From contig NZ_SSXC01000006.1 in assembly GCF_021699055.1 (NCBI RefSeq), positions 1 through 64,000 on the forward strand: DNA of 64,000 nucleotides. The letters are read 5' to 3'. The position numbers and the translations under genes are program-made. Of this stretch, positions 35,570-43,618 are shown one piece after another. This DNA is from Blastococcus sp. MG754426. GTDB lineage: Bacteria > Actinomycetota > Actinomycetes > Mycobacteriales > Geodermatophilaceae. The notes beneath the pieces were generated by a model that saw only the letters and a list, made by a program, of their open reading frames with translations, had not been told where the DNA came from and ran no database searches. Numbering within the stretch: position 1 is the stretch's first letter; each line of letters opens with the position of its first letter.

Positions 35570-35878
35570 TCACGGCCAGTACTTGCTCGGCGGCTGGGTC
35601 GCTGGGTCCGTGATCTTGTGGCTCTTGCGCCTAGCCAAGCCGCTGATCTCGACGATCCGCTGCGTCGACACAAGGTCGAGTTCCGAGATGACGGGCTGGA
35701 TGGCCGCACAGATCGCGGCTGACTCAAGCGCCAGCCCGGCGAGTCCCGGCTCCAAGGTGTGCGAGATCCAGTGCAGACGGGAGCGTTGGATGGCTCGGCA
35801 CTCATCGGGGTCGTTGAGCTGCCGGATGTTGTTCGTGAGGAACGCGTTGAAGCGGAACGTTCTGAGCGTGCACGACAG
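35570..35878 (-). pseudogene. C-terminal remnant of an unknown protein
   Basis: An open minus-strand stretch of 102 codons with protein-like composition (FRFNAFLTNNIRQLNDPDEC, then RLHWISHTLEPGLAGLALES) and a normal stop. A stop codon lies directly upstream (35879-35881) and no ATG or GTG precedes the coherent part; only a TTG at 35755 is inside. This suggests a truncated or frameshifted gene. Confidence 0.35.
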
Positions 35879-36088
35879 TCATTGGCAGACTCGGAAACTA
35901 GCGGATGACCAGCGCATCCGTTGTTGGACGGTGTTGGTCGACAGGGGTCTCGGATGGAAGTTTTGTGACTGGTTGTTGACTGACGCCCACGCGGTCGGGC
36001 GCGTCGCCAGCTCCCGTTGCGGCTCGGTCGACCCCCGCGGATCGGACCTCGTTGAGTGCGCACGACTTCGAGACCGGCGAGCGGGCGC

Positions 36089-36116
36089 GTGTCTCCGAAG
36101 GCGGCTTATGGGACAC
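36089..36116 (+). repeat. palindromic element, copy A
   Basis: 28-bp imperfect palindrome with ends GTGTCTC and GGGACAC and an inner AAG-gcgg-CTT. It lies 45 bases downstream of the EVE nuclease stop. It is the best match to the copy at 45050-45077 (26 of 28 bases). Confidence 0.7.
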
Positions 36117-36160
36117 CTGTGGGTATGGGGCTGCGATGGAGGGCTGGTCGGCGCAACCGG

Positions 36161-37114
36161 TCAGCTGACTTTCGGGAGCTTCGTCCGTTTGGTGCTACGC
36201 CGCACGACCGACGCCCCGAGGTCGTCGTGACTCACGAATGCGACTTCCGGGTGTTCCTCGAGAAGGGACTTGCCCCACTTGCCTAAGTCCGCTCCGATGA
36301 CGATCCCCTTCGTCGGTCGGCCGCCGGCGAGCTCGTTCCGAGCGTTGGCCATGTACCTCAGCACCTGACCGACGGTGTCTCCATTAACGGTGCGCGCCTT
36401 GAGTTCGACGACCACGTACTGCCCGCCGGCCTTGTCCCAGTAGACGAGGTCGGCCCGGGTTCGGTCGGCCCAACGGCGCTGCTGGTGGCGCAGCTCGAGC
36501 GAGTAGCCCAGCTTTCGCCAGATGTCCCCGTTGTCGACGAGGTACCGCTCGAGCGCAAGCTCGTCCTCCAACTCGCGGGCCCTGTGCTCGATCGCGGACC
36601 GGACCTCCTCCGGCCGCCGGTTCGTTAACCGGTCGAGGAGTCGCTTCCATATCGCATGGGGCACCCGGTGGACGGACCCATTGAAGTTGATCTTTAGTGC
36701 GGCCCACTCCGCCAGCGACGGGTCCGCCCTCATGGCCTCGATCGACAGCGGATGGCTGAACTTCTTGACGACGGTGTAGTCGCACCCGTGGGTGTTTCTT
36801 CCCGGGACCCCGTCGCCCGCCGAGAGCGGGTACGCGTCCGACTCCGCTCTGACGAGGTACGCGATGTCCTTGCGCTGTCTTGCCCGGTACAGGAGCGCCG
36901 GGTCGCCGAACCGCGTGTCGGAATGGCACGTCCACCAGCCTCGGGGGCCGTCGAACGACGCTGGGTCCAGGTCGGCTCGATCCCGGCCGTCGTCGTCCAG
37001 GTAGAACTCAGGTCCGGTGACCCAGAGCCACGCCTGTCCGGCCGTCGGGGTTGCGGAGGCGGCCCCGGTCCTCCGTTGAGCGCCGTTGCGACGGAGCCTC
37101 TCGATCCAGCTCAC
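36161..37114 (-). CDS. EVE-like domain fused to a NucS/DUF91-like nuclease
   Basis: A 317-residue protein. The N-terminal third has an EVE-like pattern: AWLWVTGPEFYLDDDG, DGPRGWWTC and DIAYLVRAESDAYPL. EVE domains bind modified bases. The C-terminal part is PD-(D/E)XK: RADLVYWD supplies the Asp, VVVELKA the ExK, and QVLRYM the downstream helix, as in NucS/DUF91 enzymes. Together this predicts a nuclease directed at modified DNA, probably phage defence. The GTG at 37112-37114 has a GGAGGAG six bases upstream; the TTG at 37120 is less likely. Confidence 0.75.
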   Translation of the reverse strand: MSWIERLRRNGAQRRTGAASATPTAGQAWLWVTGPEFYLDDDGRDRADLDPASFDGPRGWWTCHSDTRFGDPALLYRARQRKDIAYLVRAESDAYPLSAGDGVPGRNTHGCDYTVVKKFSHPLSIEAMRADPSLAEWAALKINFNGSVHRVPHAIWKRLLDRLTNRRPEEVRSAIEHRARELEDELALERYLVDNGDIWRKLGYSLELRHQQRRWADRTRADLVYWDKAGGQYVVVELKARTVNGDTVGQVLRYMANARNELAGGRPTKGIVIGADLGKWGKSLLEEHPEVAFVSHDDLGASVVRRSTKRTKLPKVS

Positions 37115-37212
37115 CAGCAACTCCTCCGGTCGTTGAGCGCGACATCACGTCAGCGGCTCAGCGGAGCTGCTGAATCAGCCAAGCTTGGCAGAAGCGGAGG
37201 GCGCCGCCGCCA

Positions 37213-37238
37213 TGTCCTGAAGGCGGGCTATGGGACAC
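37213..37238 (+). repeat. palindromic element, copy B
   Basis: Same family as 36089-36116 (19 of the 20 right-hand bases match with one substitution shift). It lies 25 bases beyond the stop of the next minus-strand gene (37263). Confidence 0.65.
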
Positions 37239-37262
37239 CGTCTCACACGTCGCGGCGAGCTT

Positions 37263-37679
37263 CTAACGAGCTCGCCGCGCGTCGATGCCCCAGCGCTTGC
37301 ACTGGGCGACCTGCCGTTCCCAGAAGCCATAGGCAGCGATCATGCGCTCTGGCGGTGTCCGGTCGTGGAAAGCGTCGTCGTGACCGTTCACCTTGAAGTA
37401 GCCACCGCCAGGCTTCCCCTCGCGAGGACCGGCGACGTGCACAACGAGGGCATCGAGCGGAGGCAAGTCTCGCTCGATGCAGCGGTCGTGGAAGGCTTTC
37501 ATGAACTCGGTGACCAAATGAGACTCCGCGCCCTGGTGCAACATCTGGGGCGCCGGCAAGCCACCCGCCTCGAAGACGCGCGTGTAGCTGACGGTCTGCC
37601 CTCGATCCTTCGCTGCCTCGATAACGAGATCGATAGCAGCGTCCACCTGATCCGTCGTGAGTGAGCGTCCGGCGGCCAT
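37263..37679 (-). CDS. hypothetical protein
   Basis: A 138-residue protein starting MAAGRSLTTDQVDAAIDLV. It has a conserved-looking core: VFEAGGLPAPQMLHQGAESHL, LDALVVHVAGPREGKPGGGYF and RMIAAYGFWERQVAQCKRWG. It is probably a small alpha/beta domain. No family or function recognised. It is divergent from the next gene and next to the EVE nuclease. Confidence 0.65.
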   Translation of the reverse strand: MAAGRSLTTDQVDAAIDLVIEAAKDRGQTVSYTRVFEAGGLPAPQMLHQGAESHLVTEFMKAFHDRCIERDLPPLDALVVHVAGPREGKPGGGYFKVNGHDDAFHDRTPPERMIAAYGFWERQVAQCKRWGIDARRAR

Positions 37680-37800
37680 TGGCCCTTCCTACCTGCCCTG
37701 ACTCTCTGCGGCGAGGGCCTCTCGTCGAACGGTTTCCGCCAGACGTGGCGGCGGCCGTGCGATGGCAAGCTGCAACCCGGTTCCCGGAGAGGAGAACGTC

Positions 37801-38334
37801 GTGCCAAATTTGGGACCCAGCTGGTCCAACGATGGTGACGAAGCCGCCCGTCTGGCCAGTTCAGTCGCACAAGCCACGTTCGCACTGACCGACAAGTGTG
37901 TGCACGTCGACCACCGGAAGCGCTTGCTGAACGAGGCGATCTGGTTCGTTACGGAACGGGGCAGCGTCAGCCGGAAGTATCTGTTGCGCTACCGGACCAA
38001 TGGCGCCTTGGCGATTCAGGCGTCGATGACGCCTTCGGCTGCGGCGAAGCTACTGCACCACGAACATGTGCAACCGCGGAAGGGCCTGGTGCAGCAGCTA
38101 CTTCAGCCGGGCGCTGACGTCGCGGCGCTTCTCGCCGGTGCCGTCGCATGCGTGGTCACCCGAGACGAACACAAGCTGCTGAGTGCTCACGAGGACAAGG
38201 TTGGCTGGGCACGGTATGTCGCCGCCGGCTTGACGGTCGTCGACCTCGCCAGCAACCAGCCGCTTGATCTTGCCGGTCAATCGCCCGTGGTCTCTGCCTC
38301 GTTCGCGGCTGCGGGCGACGTTGTCGGGAAATGA
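37801..38334 (+). CDS. hypothetical protein
   Basis: A 177-residue protein. The GTG start at 37801 follows a GGAGAGGAG about 7 bases upstream, much better than the ATG at 37762. Features: ATFALTDKCVHVDHRKRLLNEAIWFVTER and HHEHVQPRKGLVQQLLQPGADV, suggesting a helical protein with several His/Asp/Glu residues. A hydrophobic AALLAGAVACVV may be a buried helix. No family recognised. A palindromic element lies 6 bases after the stop. Confidence 0.65.
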   Translation: MPNLGPSWSNDGDEAARLASSVAQATFALTDKCVHVDHRKRLLNEAIWFVTERGSVSRKYLLRYRTNGALAIQASMTPSAAAKLLHHEHVQPRKGLVQQLLQPGADVAALLAGAVACVVTRDEHKLLSAHEDKVGWARYVAAGLTVVDLASNQPLDLAGQSPVVSASFAAAGDVVGK

Positions 38335-38338
38335 ACGA

Positions 38339-38364
38339 GCGTCCCCAAGGGGCGCCTTAGGACA
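38339..38364 (+). repeat. palindromic element, copy D
   Basis: GTCCCC and GGACA ends around AAGGGGCGCCTT. It lies 4 bases past the stop of the preceding gene, same layout as the other copies. Confidence 0.5.
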
Positions 38365-38405
38365 AGCAGACCGCCCATCTGGGACTGACGCGAGGTGGGT
38401 TCCCC

Positions 38406-38422
38406 GCACAACTTCGTTGTGC
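38406..38422. terminator. compact hairpin
   Basis: GCACAAC-TTC-GTTGTGC, a perfect 7-bp stem with a 3-base loop between two plus-strand genes. It may end transcription from the upstream gene. Confidence 0.45.
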
Positions 38423-38480
38423 TTGCCAAGTCCCCGTTACGGCCGTCTCTCGGGGACGCGGCCTGCGGGGCCGGTGGCGG

Positions 38481-38509
38481 GCTATCCCTGGAGTGGGCCG
38501 CTCAGGGGC
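38481..38509 (+). repeat. palindromic element, degenerate copy
   Basis: Shares TGGGCCGCTCAGGG (38494-38507) with the copy at 39296-39322, and TATCCCT in place of its left TGTCCCT. Probably a decayed copy. Confidence 0.4.
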
Positions 38510-38539
38510 GCACGCGATCCGATGCCAAGTTGATAGGTC

Positions 38540-38545
38540 TAGCGT
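38540..38545 (+). promoter_or_regulatory. -10 box of the 38,552 gene, leaderless layout
   Basis: TAGCGT, 6 bases, ATG at 38552. Confidence 0.5.
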
Positions 38546-38551
38546 CCCGTC

Positions 38552-39274
38552 ATGTCCGTGCAGCCGGCATTCTTTGCTCGCCCTAACGGCGAGCTCCTGC
38601 CTCTCGGGGTCGCGCCTCGCCTGGCGAGCTGGAACAGGACGGGGGATCCGGATCGAGTGCGGCTCGAGGCGTTCCTGACACATGCGGTGGACGTGCTCAC
38701 GCCGGCGCTGTCTGACGTGGCGGACCCGCTGGCCCTACGGCTGGATGTAGGCCTTCCCGCTAAGACGCCCTTGCTCGACGCCAACGACCTGGACAACTAC
38801 GTCTTCCCGCTCGCGATGAGACTGATCAACGTCAGCCAGCGCCAAGTGGCCTGTGTGTGGGCAACAAAGCGGCACGCGACGACCTCGCTGATCGGCATTG
38901 AGCAAGCCGTGCTCCTCGCCGACGCGGACCCGGCTGGCGGGTGGCTCTTCGTCCACACCACCGCCTCCGGCGAGAGCGGCGTCTATAAGCAGCAGATTCA
39001 GGACGCTCTCCTCACGGTGGCCGAGCTTCCGCCGGGTCCGGTGTCTCTGGAACTGAGCTTCACGGTGGGGCCTAGGAGGAACTGGCCGAACCTTTGGAAA
39101 GCCACCATTGATGCCCTCAGCCCGCTCCTAGGACAAGCAGGCTCGGCCAAGCCATGGACCCCCAATGACGGACGCATCGTGGAGCTTGGCCTGCACCGGC
39201 AGGTCGAGCAGGGCCGCGGCCATGATGTGCTCCTGGCCATCGCCGCTAGGCCACACGAGGGAGTGGACCCATGA
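38552..39274 (+). CDS. unknown protein with RusA-like motifs
   Basis: A 240-residue protein. LLDANDLDNYVFPLAMRL (around 71-90) and, near the end, WKATIDALSPLLG followed by PNDGRIVELGLHRQ resemble the Asp-Asn (DN), DAL and N/DD motifs of RusA Holliday-junction resolvases. Against this, the order is stretched and RusA proteins are half this length. It could be a distant relative or a coincidence. Leaderless promoter; it precedes the restriction-like operon. Confidence 0.45.
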   Translation: MSVQPAFFARPNGELLPLGVAPRLASWNRTGDPDRVRLEAFLTHAVDVLTPALSDVADPLALRLDVGLPAKTPLLDANDLDNYVFPLAMRLINVSQRQVACVWATKRHATTSLIGIEQAVLLADADPAGGWLFVHTTASGESGVYKQQIQDALLTVAELPPGPVSLELSFTVGPRRNWPNLWKATIDALSPLLGQAGSAKPWTPNDGRIVELGLHRQVEQGRGHDVLLAIAARPHEGVDP

Positions 39275-39295
39275 CACGGCGCCATAGTCGGTGAC

Positions 39296-39322
39296 TGTCC
39301 CTAAATGGGCCGCTCAGGGACA
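39296..39322 (+). repeat. palindromic element, copy E
   Basis: TGTCCCT (39296-39302) and AGGGACA (39316-39322) form a perfect 7-bp stem around AAATGGGCCGCTC, 21 bases after the stop of the preceding gene. Confidence 0.65.
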
Positions 39323-39728
39323 CCGGCGGCCTAGCTGACTCCCGCGGCGGCTTGCGGCGTAGCCGTCGTCTCCTCTCGTAAGGGCGACGATCTAACTGCA
39401 GGAACGCAGACCTCCGGGTGCCTTGCGCGCTTCTAGCCCCTCGACGACCTAGGTTTGCAGTGACGGTCAGGACGAGCAGGAGGAGCGGCTGGTGCGGGGC
39501 GCAGGCACACGGCTTCAACGGCAGGCAGTGCTGCCCCCGGACGCAGGAGGCCCTACCCCAGGACAGACGCTCTCTTGCCGGTCAGCGCCGGTCGAGATAG
39601 TGCTCCCCGAGGCCAGGGCCCTCGCTATCGCGAGCAAGGTCAGCGAGGGTCGTCCTGCAGGAGCCGGACCCGCAGTGAAGGCGCTACGGACGACGCATGT
39701 GCCGACGCTGATCGTGGAGGAGCAAGTC
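39323..39728. other. upstream region of the restriction-like operon
   Basis: About 400 bases. The methylase frame stays open back to 39492, but the upstream sequence is not protein-like, so I treat it as leader and promoter region. No -10 box is convincing. Confidence 0.35.
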
Positions 39729-40346
39729 GTGAAGTCCCGGCAACGCGTCAAGGTCTACGGCGAGGTCTTCACGCAGCGGCAGATGGTCAACACGATGCTC
39801 GAGTTGGTCCACGAGGAGCTGGAGACGGGCCCCGACTTCGTCGACAAGACCTTCCTTGAGCCTGCGGCGGGCGACGGCAACTTCCTCGTCGCGATCCTGG
39901 GCCGCAAGCTCCGAGCGATCGAGAAGCGGTGTGGGCCGGAGTCCTGGCTCGACGAGTCGCTGTTCGCCCTGGCCTCGATCTACGGGATCGAGCTGCTGGA
40001 GGACAACCATCGGGACGCCAAGGCGGCGATGTTCGCCGAGTTCCTGCGGTTCCATTCCAGCCACGGCGTTGCTTGCGGTTCGGGCACCAGGGCCGGGCGG
40101 GCCGCCGCCTTCCTGATCGACACGAACATCGTCTGCGGCGACACCCTCAAGGGTCTGGACTCGCACGGCGAGGAGATCCAGTTCTCCTGGTGGCACAGGA
40201 TCGCGGACATGCCCGGCATGGTCCAGCGGGAGCCCTTCGCACTCGCGTCGCTGCGCGGCGACGGCATGCTCGACTTCACCGACTACGGAACGTACGCGGT
40301 GAGCCGGATCGACCGTGTCCACGAGAAGGCCAAGGCCAGTGGCTAG
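39729..40346 (+). CDS. DNA adenine methyltransferase, N-terminal half (split)
   Basis: A 205-residue protein. It begins VKSRQRVKVYGEVFTQRQMVNTMLELV, the usual start of N6-adenine methylases of the Eco57I/type I M-subunit kind. Motif I is FLEPAAGDGNFLVAIL (about 43-58), which binds SAM, and NIVCGDTLKG (about 135) is the next acidic motif. It ends before the catalytic NPPY motif. That motif opens the gene at 43619. GTG 39729 has GGAGGAG about 7 bases upstream. The stop overlaps the next start by 8 bases. Confidence 0.8.
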   Translation: MKSRQRVKVYGEVFTQRQMVNTMLELVHEELETGPDFVDKTFLEPAAGDGNFLVAILGRKLRAIEKRCGPESWLDESLFALASIYGIELLEDNHRDAKAAMFAEFLRFHSSHGVACGSGTRAGRAAAFLIDTNIVCGDTLKGLDSHGEEIQFSWWHRIADMPGMVQREPFALASLRGDGMLDFTDYGTYAVSRIDRVHEKAKASG

Positions 40347-43300
40347 CCCGAAGATCAGGACCTTCCGCGAGGTGGTGCCCCTCATCTACTCGTGGAGGAC
40401 TCCTGACGTCCCCAAGTACTCGGGCTGGGAGAAGATCGGCTACACCGAGCAGGACAGCGCCGACGCCCGCATCGCCCAGCAGGCGAGCCAGATGTCGGTC
40501 GAGAAGCAGAAGGTCTGGTCTCGCCGTGCCTTGTTCACCACCGAGGCCGGAGGGCGGTTCACAGACACGGACTTCCACGCCTTCCTGAAGCAGCAGGGCG
40601 TGGTCCGAGAGACCGCTCCCAAGCGGACCGAATGGCACCGCTTCGCCGGCGCTCCTCGGACGTCGCTCGACTACTTGAACGACTTCGCAGGGCAGGACTT
40701 CGGCGACCTCCAGGCCGGCGGCGAAGACGACTACGTCCTCAGGCCGGAGCAGCGTGCCGCCGTGGACCAGGCCGTCGCGGCCTTCTCCGCAGGATCGGCG
40801 GAGGCACTGTGGAACGCGAAGCCCAGGTTCGGCAAGACGCTCACGGCCTACCACCTCATGCGGGAACTGGACGTCAAGACGGTCCTCATCGTCACCAACC
40901 GCCCCGCCATCGCGAACAGCTGGTACGACGACTTCACGCGCTTCATCGGCCACCAGACGACCTTCAAGTTCGTCTCCGAGTCCCCCTCGCTCGACGACCG
41001 TTCGCCCATGTCCCGCGAGCAGTGGCGCCATTTCTGCGCCGACCGTGCGGACGCCCGCGTCGTCGAGTTCGTCTCCCTCCAGGACCTCAAGGGGTCGCAG
41101 TACTTCGGCGGGTACTACCCCAAGCTCAAGCACATCGCCGACCTCCATTGGGACCTCCTCGTCGTCGACGAGGCCCACGAAGGCGTCGACACGACCAAGA
41201 CCGACATCGCGTTCGACCAGATCAAGCGCAGCCGGACCCTGCACCTGTCGGGCACGCCGTTCAAGGCGCTCGCGTCAGGAAGGTTCGCCTCCGGCGAGAT
41301 CTTCAACTGGACGTACGAGGACGAGCAGACCGCCCGCCGTGAGTGGGTTGGCGACGGCCAAGACAACCCCTACGCCGCACTGCCGACGCTCAATCTGCTG
41401 ACCTACCAGCTCTCCCGCATGATCACCGACCGCCTGGACGAAGGGGTGGCGATCGAGGGGGACGAAGCGAACGTGGACTACACGTTCGACCTCAACGAGT
41501 TCTTCAGCACCAAGGACAACGGCTACTTCGAGTACGAAGCCGACGTCATCAAGTTCCTCGACCGCCTCGCGACGAACGAGAAGTACCCGTTCTCGACCCC
41601 AGAGCTCCGGGACGAGGTCCGGCACTCCTTCTGGCTGCTCAACCGCGTCGCCTCAGCGAGGGCGCTGGAGCGCCTCCTCAAGGCGCACGAGGTCTTCAAG
41701 GACTACACCGTCGTCCTGGCCGCAGGCGACGGGCGCTCCGACGAGTCCGACCCTGCTGCCATCGGAAAGTCGTTGGGCAGGGTGCGGAAGGCCATTGCCG
41801 ACGCCGAGGCCGTCGGCGGAAAGACCATCACCCTGTCCGTGGGCCAGCTCACGACAGGCGTCACGGTCCCGGAGTGGACAGCGGTGATCATGCTGTCCAA
41901 CCTCACGTCGCCGGCCCAGTACATGCAGGCCGCCTTCCGCGCGCAGAACGCCTGCACCTTCGAGCGCGGCGGAACGGTCTTCCAGAAGCAGAACGCCTAC
42001 ATCTTCGACTTCGCGCCCGAACGAACTCTGACGATGTTCGACGCCTTCGCCAACAACCTCAGCCCGAACCCCTCGGGAGACCCCGGGGTGCGGCAGGAGA
42101 ACATCCGCAGGCTGCTGAACTTCTTCCCGGTCCTCGGTGAGGACTCCGAGGGGCGGATGATCGAACTTGATGCGGGGCAGGTGCTCGCGTTCCCGCAGGT
42201 CTTCAAGGCCCGTGAGGTCGTTCGCCGCGGCTTCCTGTCGAACCTTCTGTTCGCCAACGTCGCCGGCATCTTCCGCTACTCGGAGCACCTCAAGGAGATC
42301 CTTGAGAAGCTGCCCGCCGCGAAGGGGAACCGGGCCACCGCCGGGCAGACGATCGACCTGCCCGAGCCACCGCCCACGACCGACCGAGACGGCAACGTGC
42401 TGGTCGACGTGGAGACCGTCATCAACCCCAAGGTGGCAGAGTTCGGCAAGCCCGTCTGGCGCATCGAGGACATCCCAACAGCTGACTTCGACGCCCCGGC
42501 GACCAAACTGGCGGCGGACATCGCCAAAGTCGTGACCGAGCACGCTCGGGAGAAGCGCGACGAGCTCAAGGACGCGTACGGACTGACCGCCGGGCAGGTC
42601 GAACGGGACGAGAGGCGCACCGAACAGGCAGTGAAGGCGAAGGTCGAGCGTGCGCTTGCCGAGCAGGCCATCGCGAAGAAGCACCTGGCTGACGAACTAG
42701 CCGAGGCCGCGACCGAGGCCGAGGCGGCGGCCGTCGCGGCCAAGCGGGAAGAGCAGAAGCAGGCTTTCCAGAAGGACATCATCGCCATCGTCACCGCAAC
42801 GATGGACGAAGTCGTCCCTGAGGTGGTCACGCGCGAAGAGACGAAGAAGGAGCAGAAGCTCGCGAACCAGACGATGGACGACTGCCGCTCCCACCTCCGC
42901 GGCTTCGCGCGGACCATCCCGATGTTCCTCATGGCGTACGGCGATCGAGGCATGCGCCTCGCCAACTTCGACGACTACACGCCCGACGACGTCTTCCAGG
43001 AGATCACCGGTATCTCGGAGGAAGAGTTCCGCCTCCTCCGCGACGGACAGGACGTCGTCGAGGAAAACGGAACGACGACCAGGATCCCCGGCCTCTTCGA
43101 CGAGGCGGTCTTCGACCAGTCCGTCCAGGAGTTCCTGGACAAGAAGGAAGCGCTCGCCGACTACTTCGACGAGGAGCAGGTCGAGGACATCTTCGCGTAC
43201 ATCCCGCAGCAGAAGACCTCCCTTGTCTTCACGCCGCAGGCCGTCGTGAAGATGATGGTCGACTCGCTTGAGGCCGAGAACCCAGGCATCTTCAGTGACC

Positions 43301-43617
43301 CGGACAAGAAGTTCGCTGACCTGTTCTCCACCGCTGGCCTGTTCCTGATGGAGCTTGTGCGGCGGCTGGACACCGGCCTGGCCGCCAAGTTCCCGGACCA
43401 GGACGTGCGGCTACGGCACATTCTGACTTCACAGATCTTCGAGATGAGCCACAACGAGATCCTCCACGACATCACCATTGAAGCGGTCTCCGGTGGCAAC
43501 GCCGAACGCAGGCAATGGGTGAAGGAGTCTGGGCACTTCCGAGTCGGCAACCTCGCGCGGATGAGCCCAGCGGACCGGCAGAAGATGATCGGCGACATGC
43601 TGAGCGGAGATCGCTGA
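40339..43617 (+). CDS. GIY-YIG-like + SF2 helicase + methylase-motif restriction protein
   Basis: A 1092-residue protein. The N terminus reads VVPLIYSWRTPDVPKYSG then WEKIGYTEQD and ARIAQQ, a T5orf172/GIY-YIG-like nuclease pattern (about 8-50). A superfamily 2 helicase follows: Walker A PRFGKTLTAY (about 162), DEAH box VVDEAHEG (about 276), and the C-terminal helicase half with TTGVTVPEW (about 508). A Glu/Lys/Ala-rich coiled coil spans about 740-860. The end has FTPQAVVKMMVDSLE and FADLFSTAGLFLMEL (about 990), a second methylase-type motif I, without NPPY. It resembles type I R subunits joined to a methylase. GTG 40339 is preferred over 40315. Confidence 0.8.
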   Translation: MASPKIRTFREVVPLIYSWRTPDVPKYSGWEKIGYTEQDSADARIAQQASQMSVEKQKVWSRRALFTTEAGGRFTDTDFHAFLKQQGVVRETAPKRTEWHRFAGAPRTSLDYLNDFAGQDFGDLQAGGEDDYVLRPEQRAAVDQAVAAFSAGSAEALWNAKPRFGKTLTAYHLMRELDVKTVLIVTNRPAIANSWYDDFTRFIGHQTTFKFVSESPSLDDRSPMSREQWRHFCADRADARVVEFVSLQDLKGSQYFGGYYPKLKHIADLHWDLLVVDEAHEGVDTTKTDIAFDQIKRSRTLHLSGTPFKALASGRFASGEIFNWTYEDEQTARREWVGDGQDNPYAALPTLNLLTYQLSRMITDRLDEGVAIEGDEANVDYTFDLNEFFSTKDNGYFEYEADVIKFLDRLATNEKYPFSTPELRDEVRHSFWLLNRVASARALERLLKAHEVFKDYTVVLAAGDGRSDESDPAAIGKSLGRVRKAIADAEAVGGKTITLSVGQLTTGVTVPEWTAVIMLSNLTSPAQYMQAAFRAQNACTFERGGTVFQKQNAYIFDFAPERTLTMFDAFANNLSPNPSGDPGVRQENIRRLLNFFPVLGEDSEGRMIELDAGQVLAFPQVFKAREVVRRGFLSNLLFANVAGIFRYSEHLKEILEKLPAAKGNRATAGQTIDLPEPPPTTDRDGNVLVDVETVINPKVAEFGKPVWRIEDIPTADFDAPATKLAADIAKVVTEHAREKRDELKDAYGLTAGQVERDERRTEQAVKAKVERALAEQAIAKKHLADELAEAATEAEAAAVAAKREEQKQAFQKDIIAIVTATMDEVVPEVVTREETKKEQKLANQTMDDCRSHLRGFARTIPMFLMAYGDRGMRLANFDDYTPDDVFQEITGISEEEFRLLRDGQDVVEENGTTTRIPGLFDEAVFDQSVQEFLDKKEALADYFDEEQVEDIFAYIPQQKTSLVFTPQAVVKMMVDSLEAENPGIFSDPDKKFADLFSTAGLFLMELVRRLDTGLAAKFPDQDVRLRHILTSQIFEMSHNEILHDITIEAVSGGNAERRQWVKESGHFRVGNLARMSPADRQKMIGDMLSGDR

Positions 43618-43618
43618 C

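Noticed and set aside
35583-36230. Plus-strand frame of 215 codons
   Set aside because: No ribosome site, no domain, mixed composition, and it runs through palindrome copy A and into the EVE nuclease 3' end.
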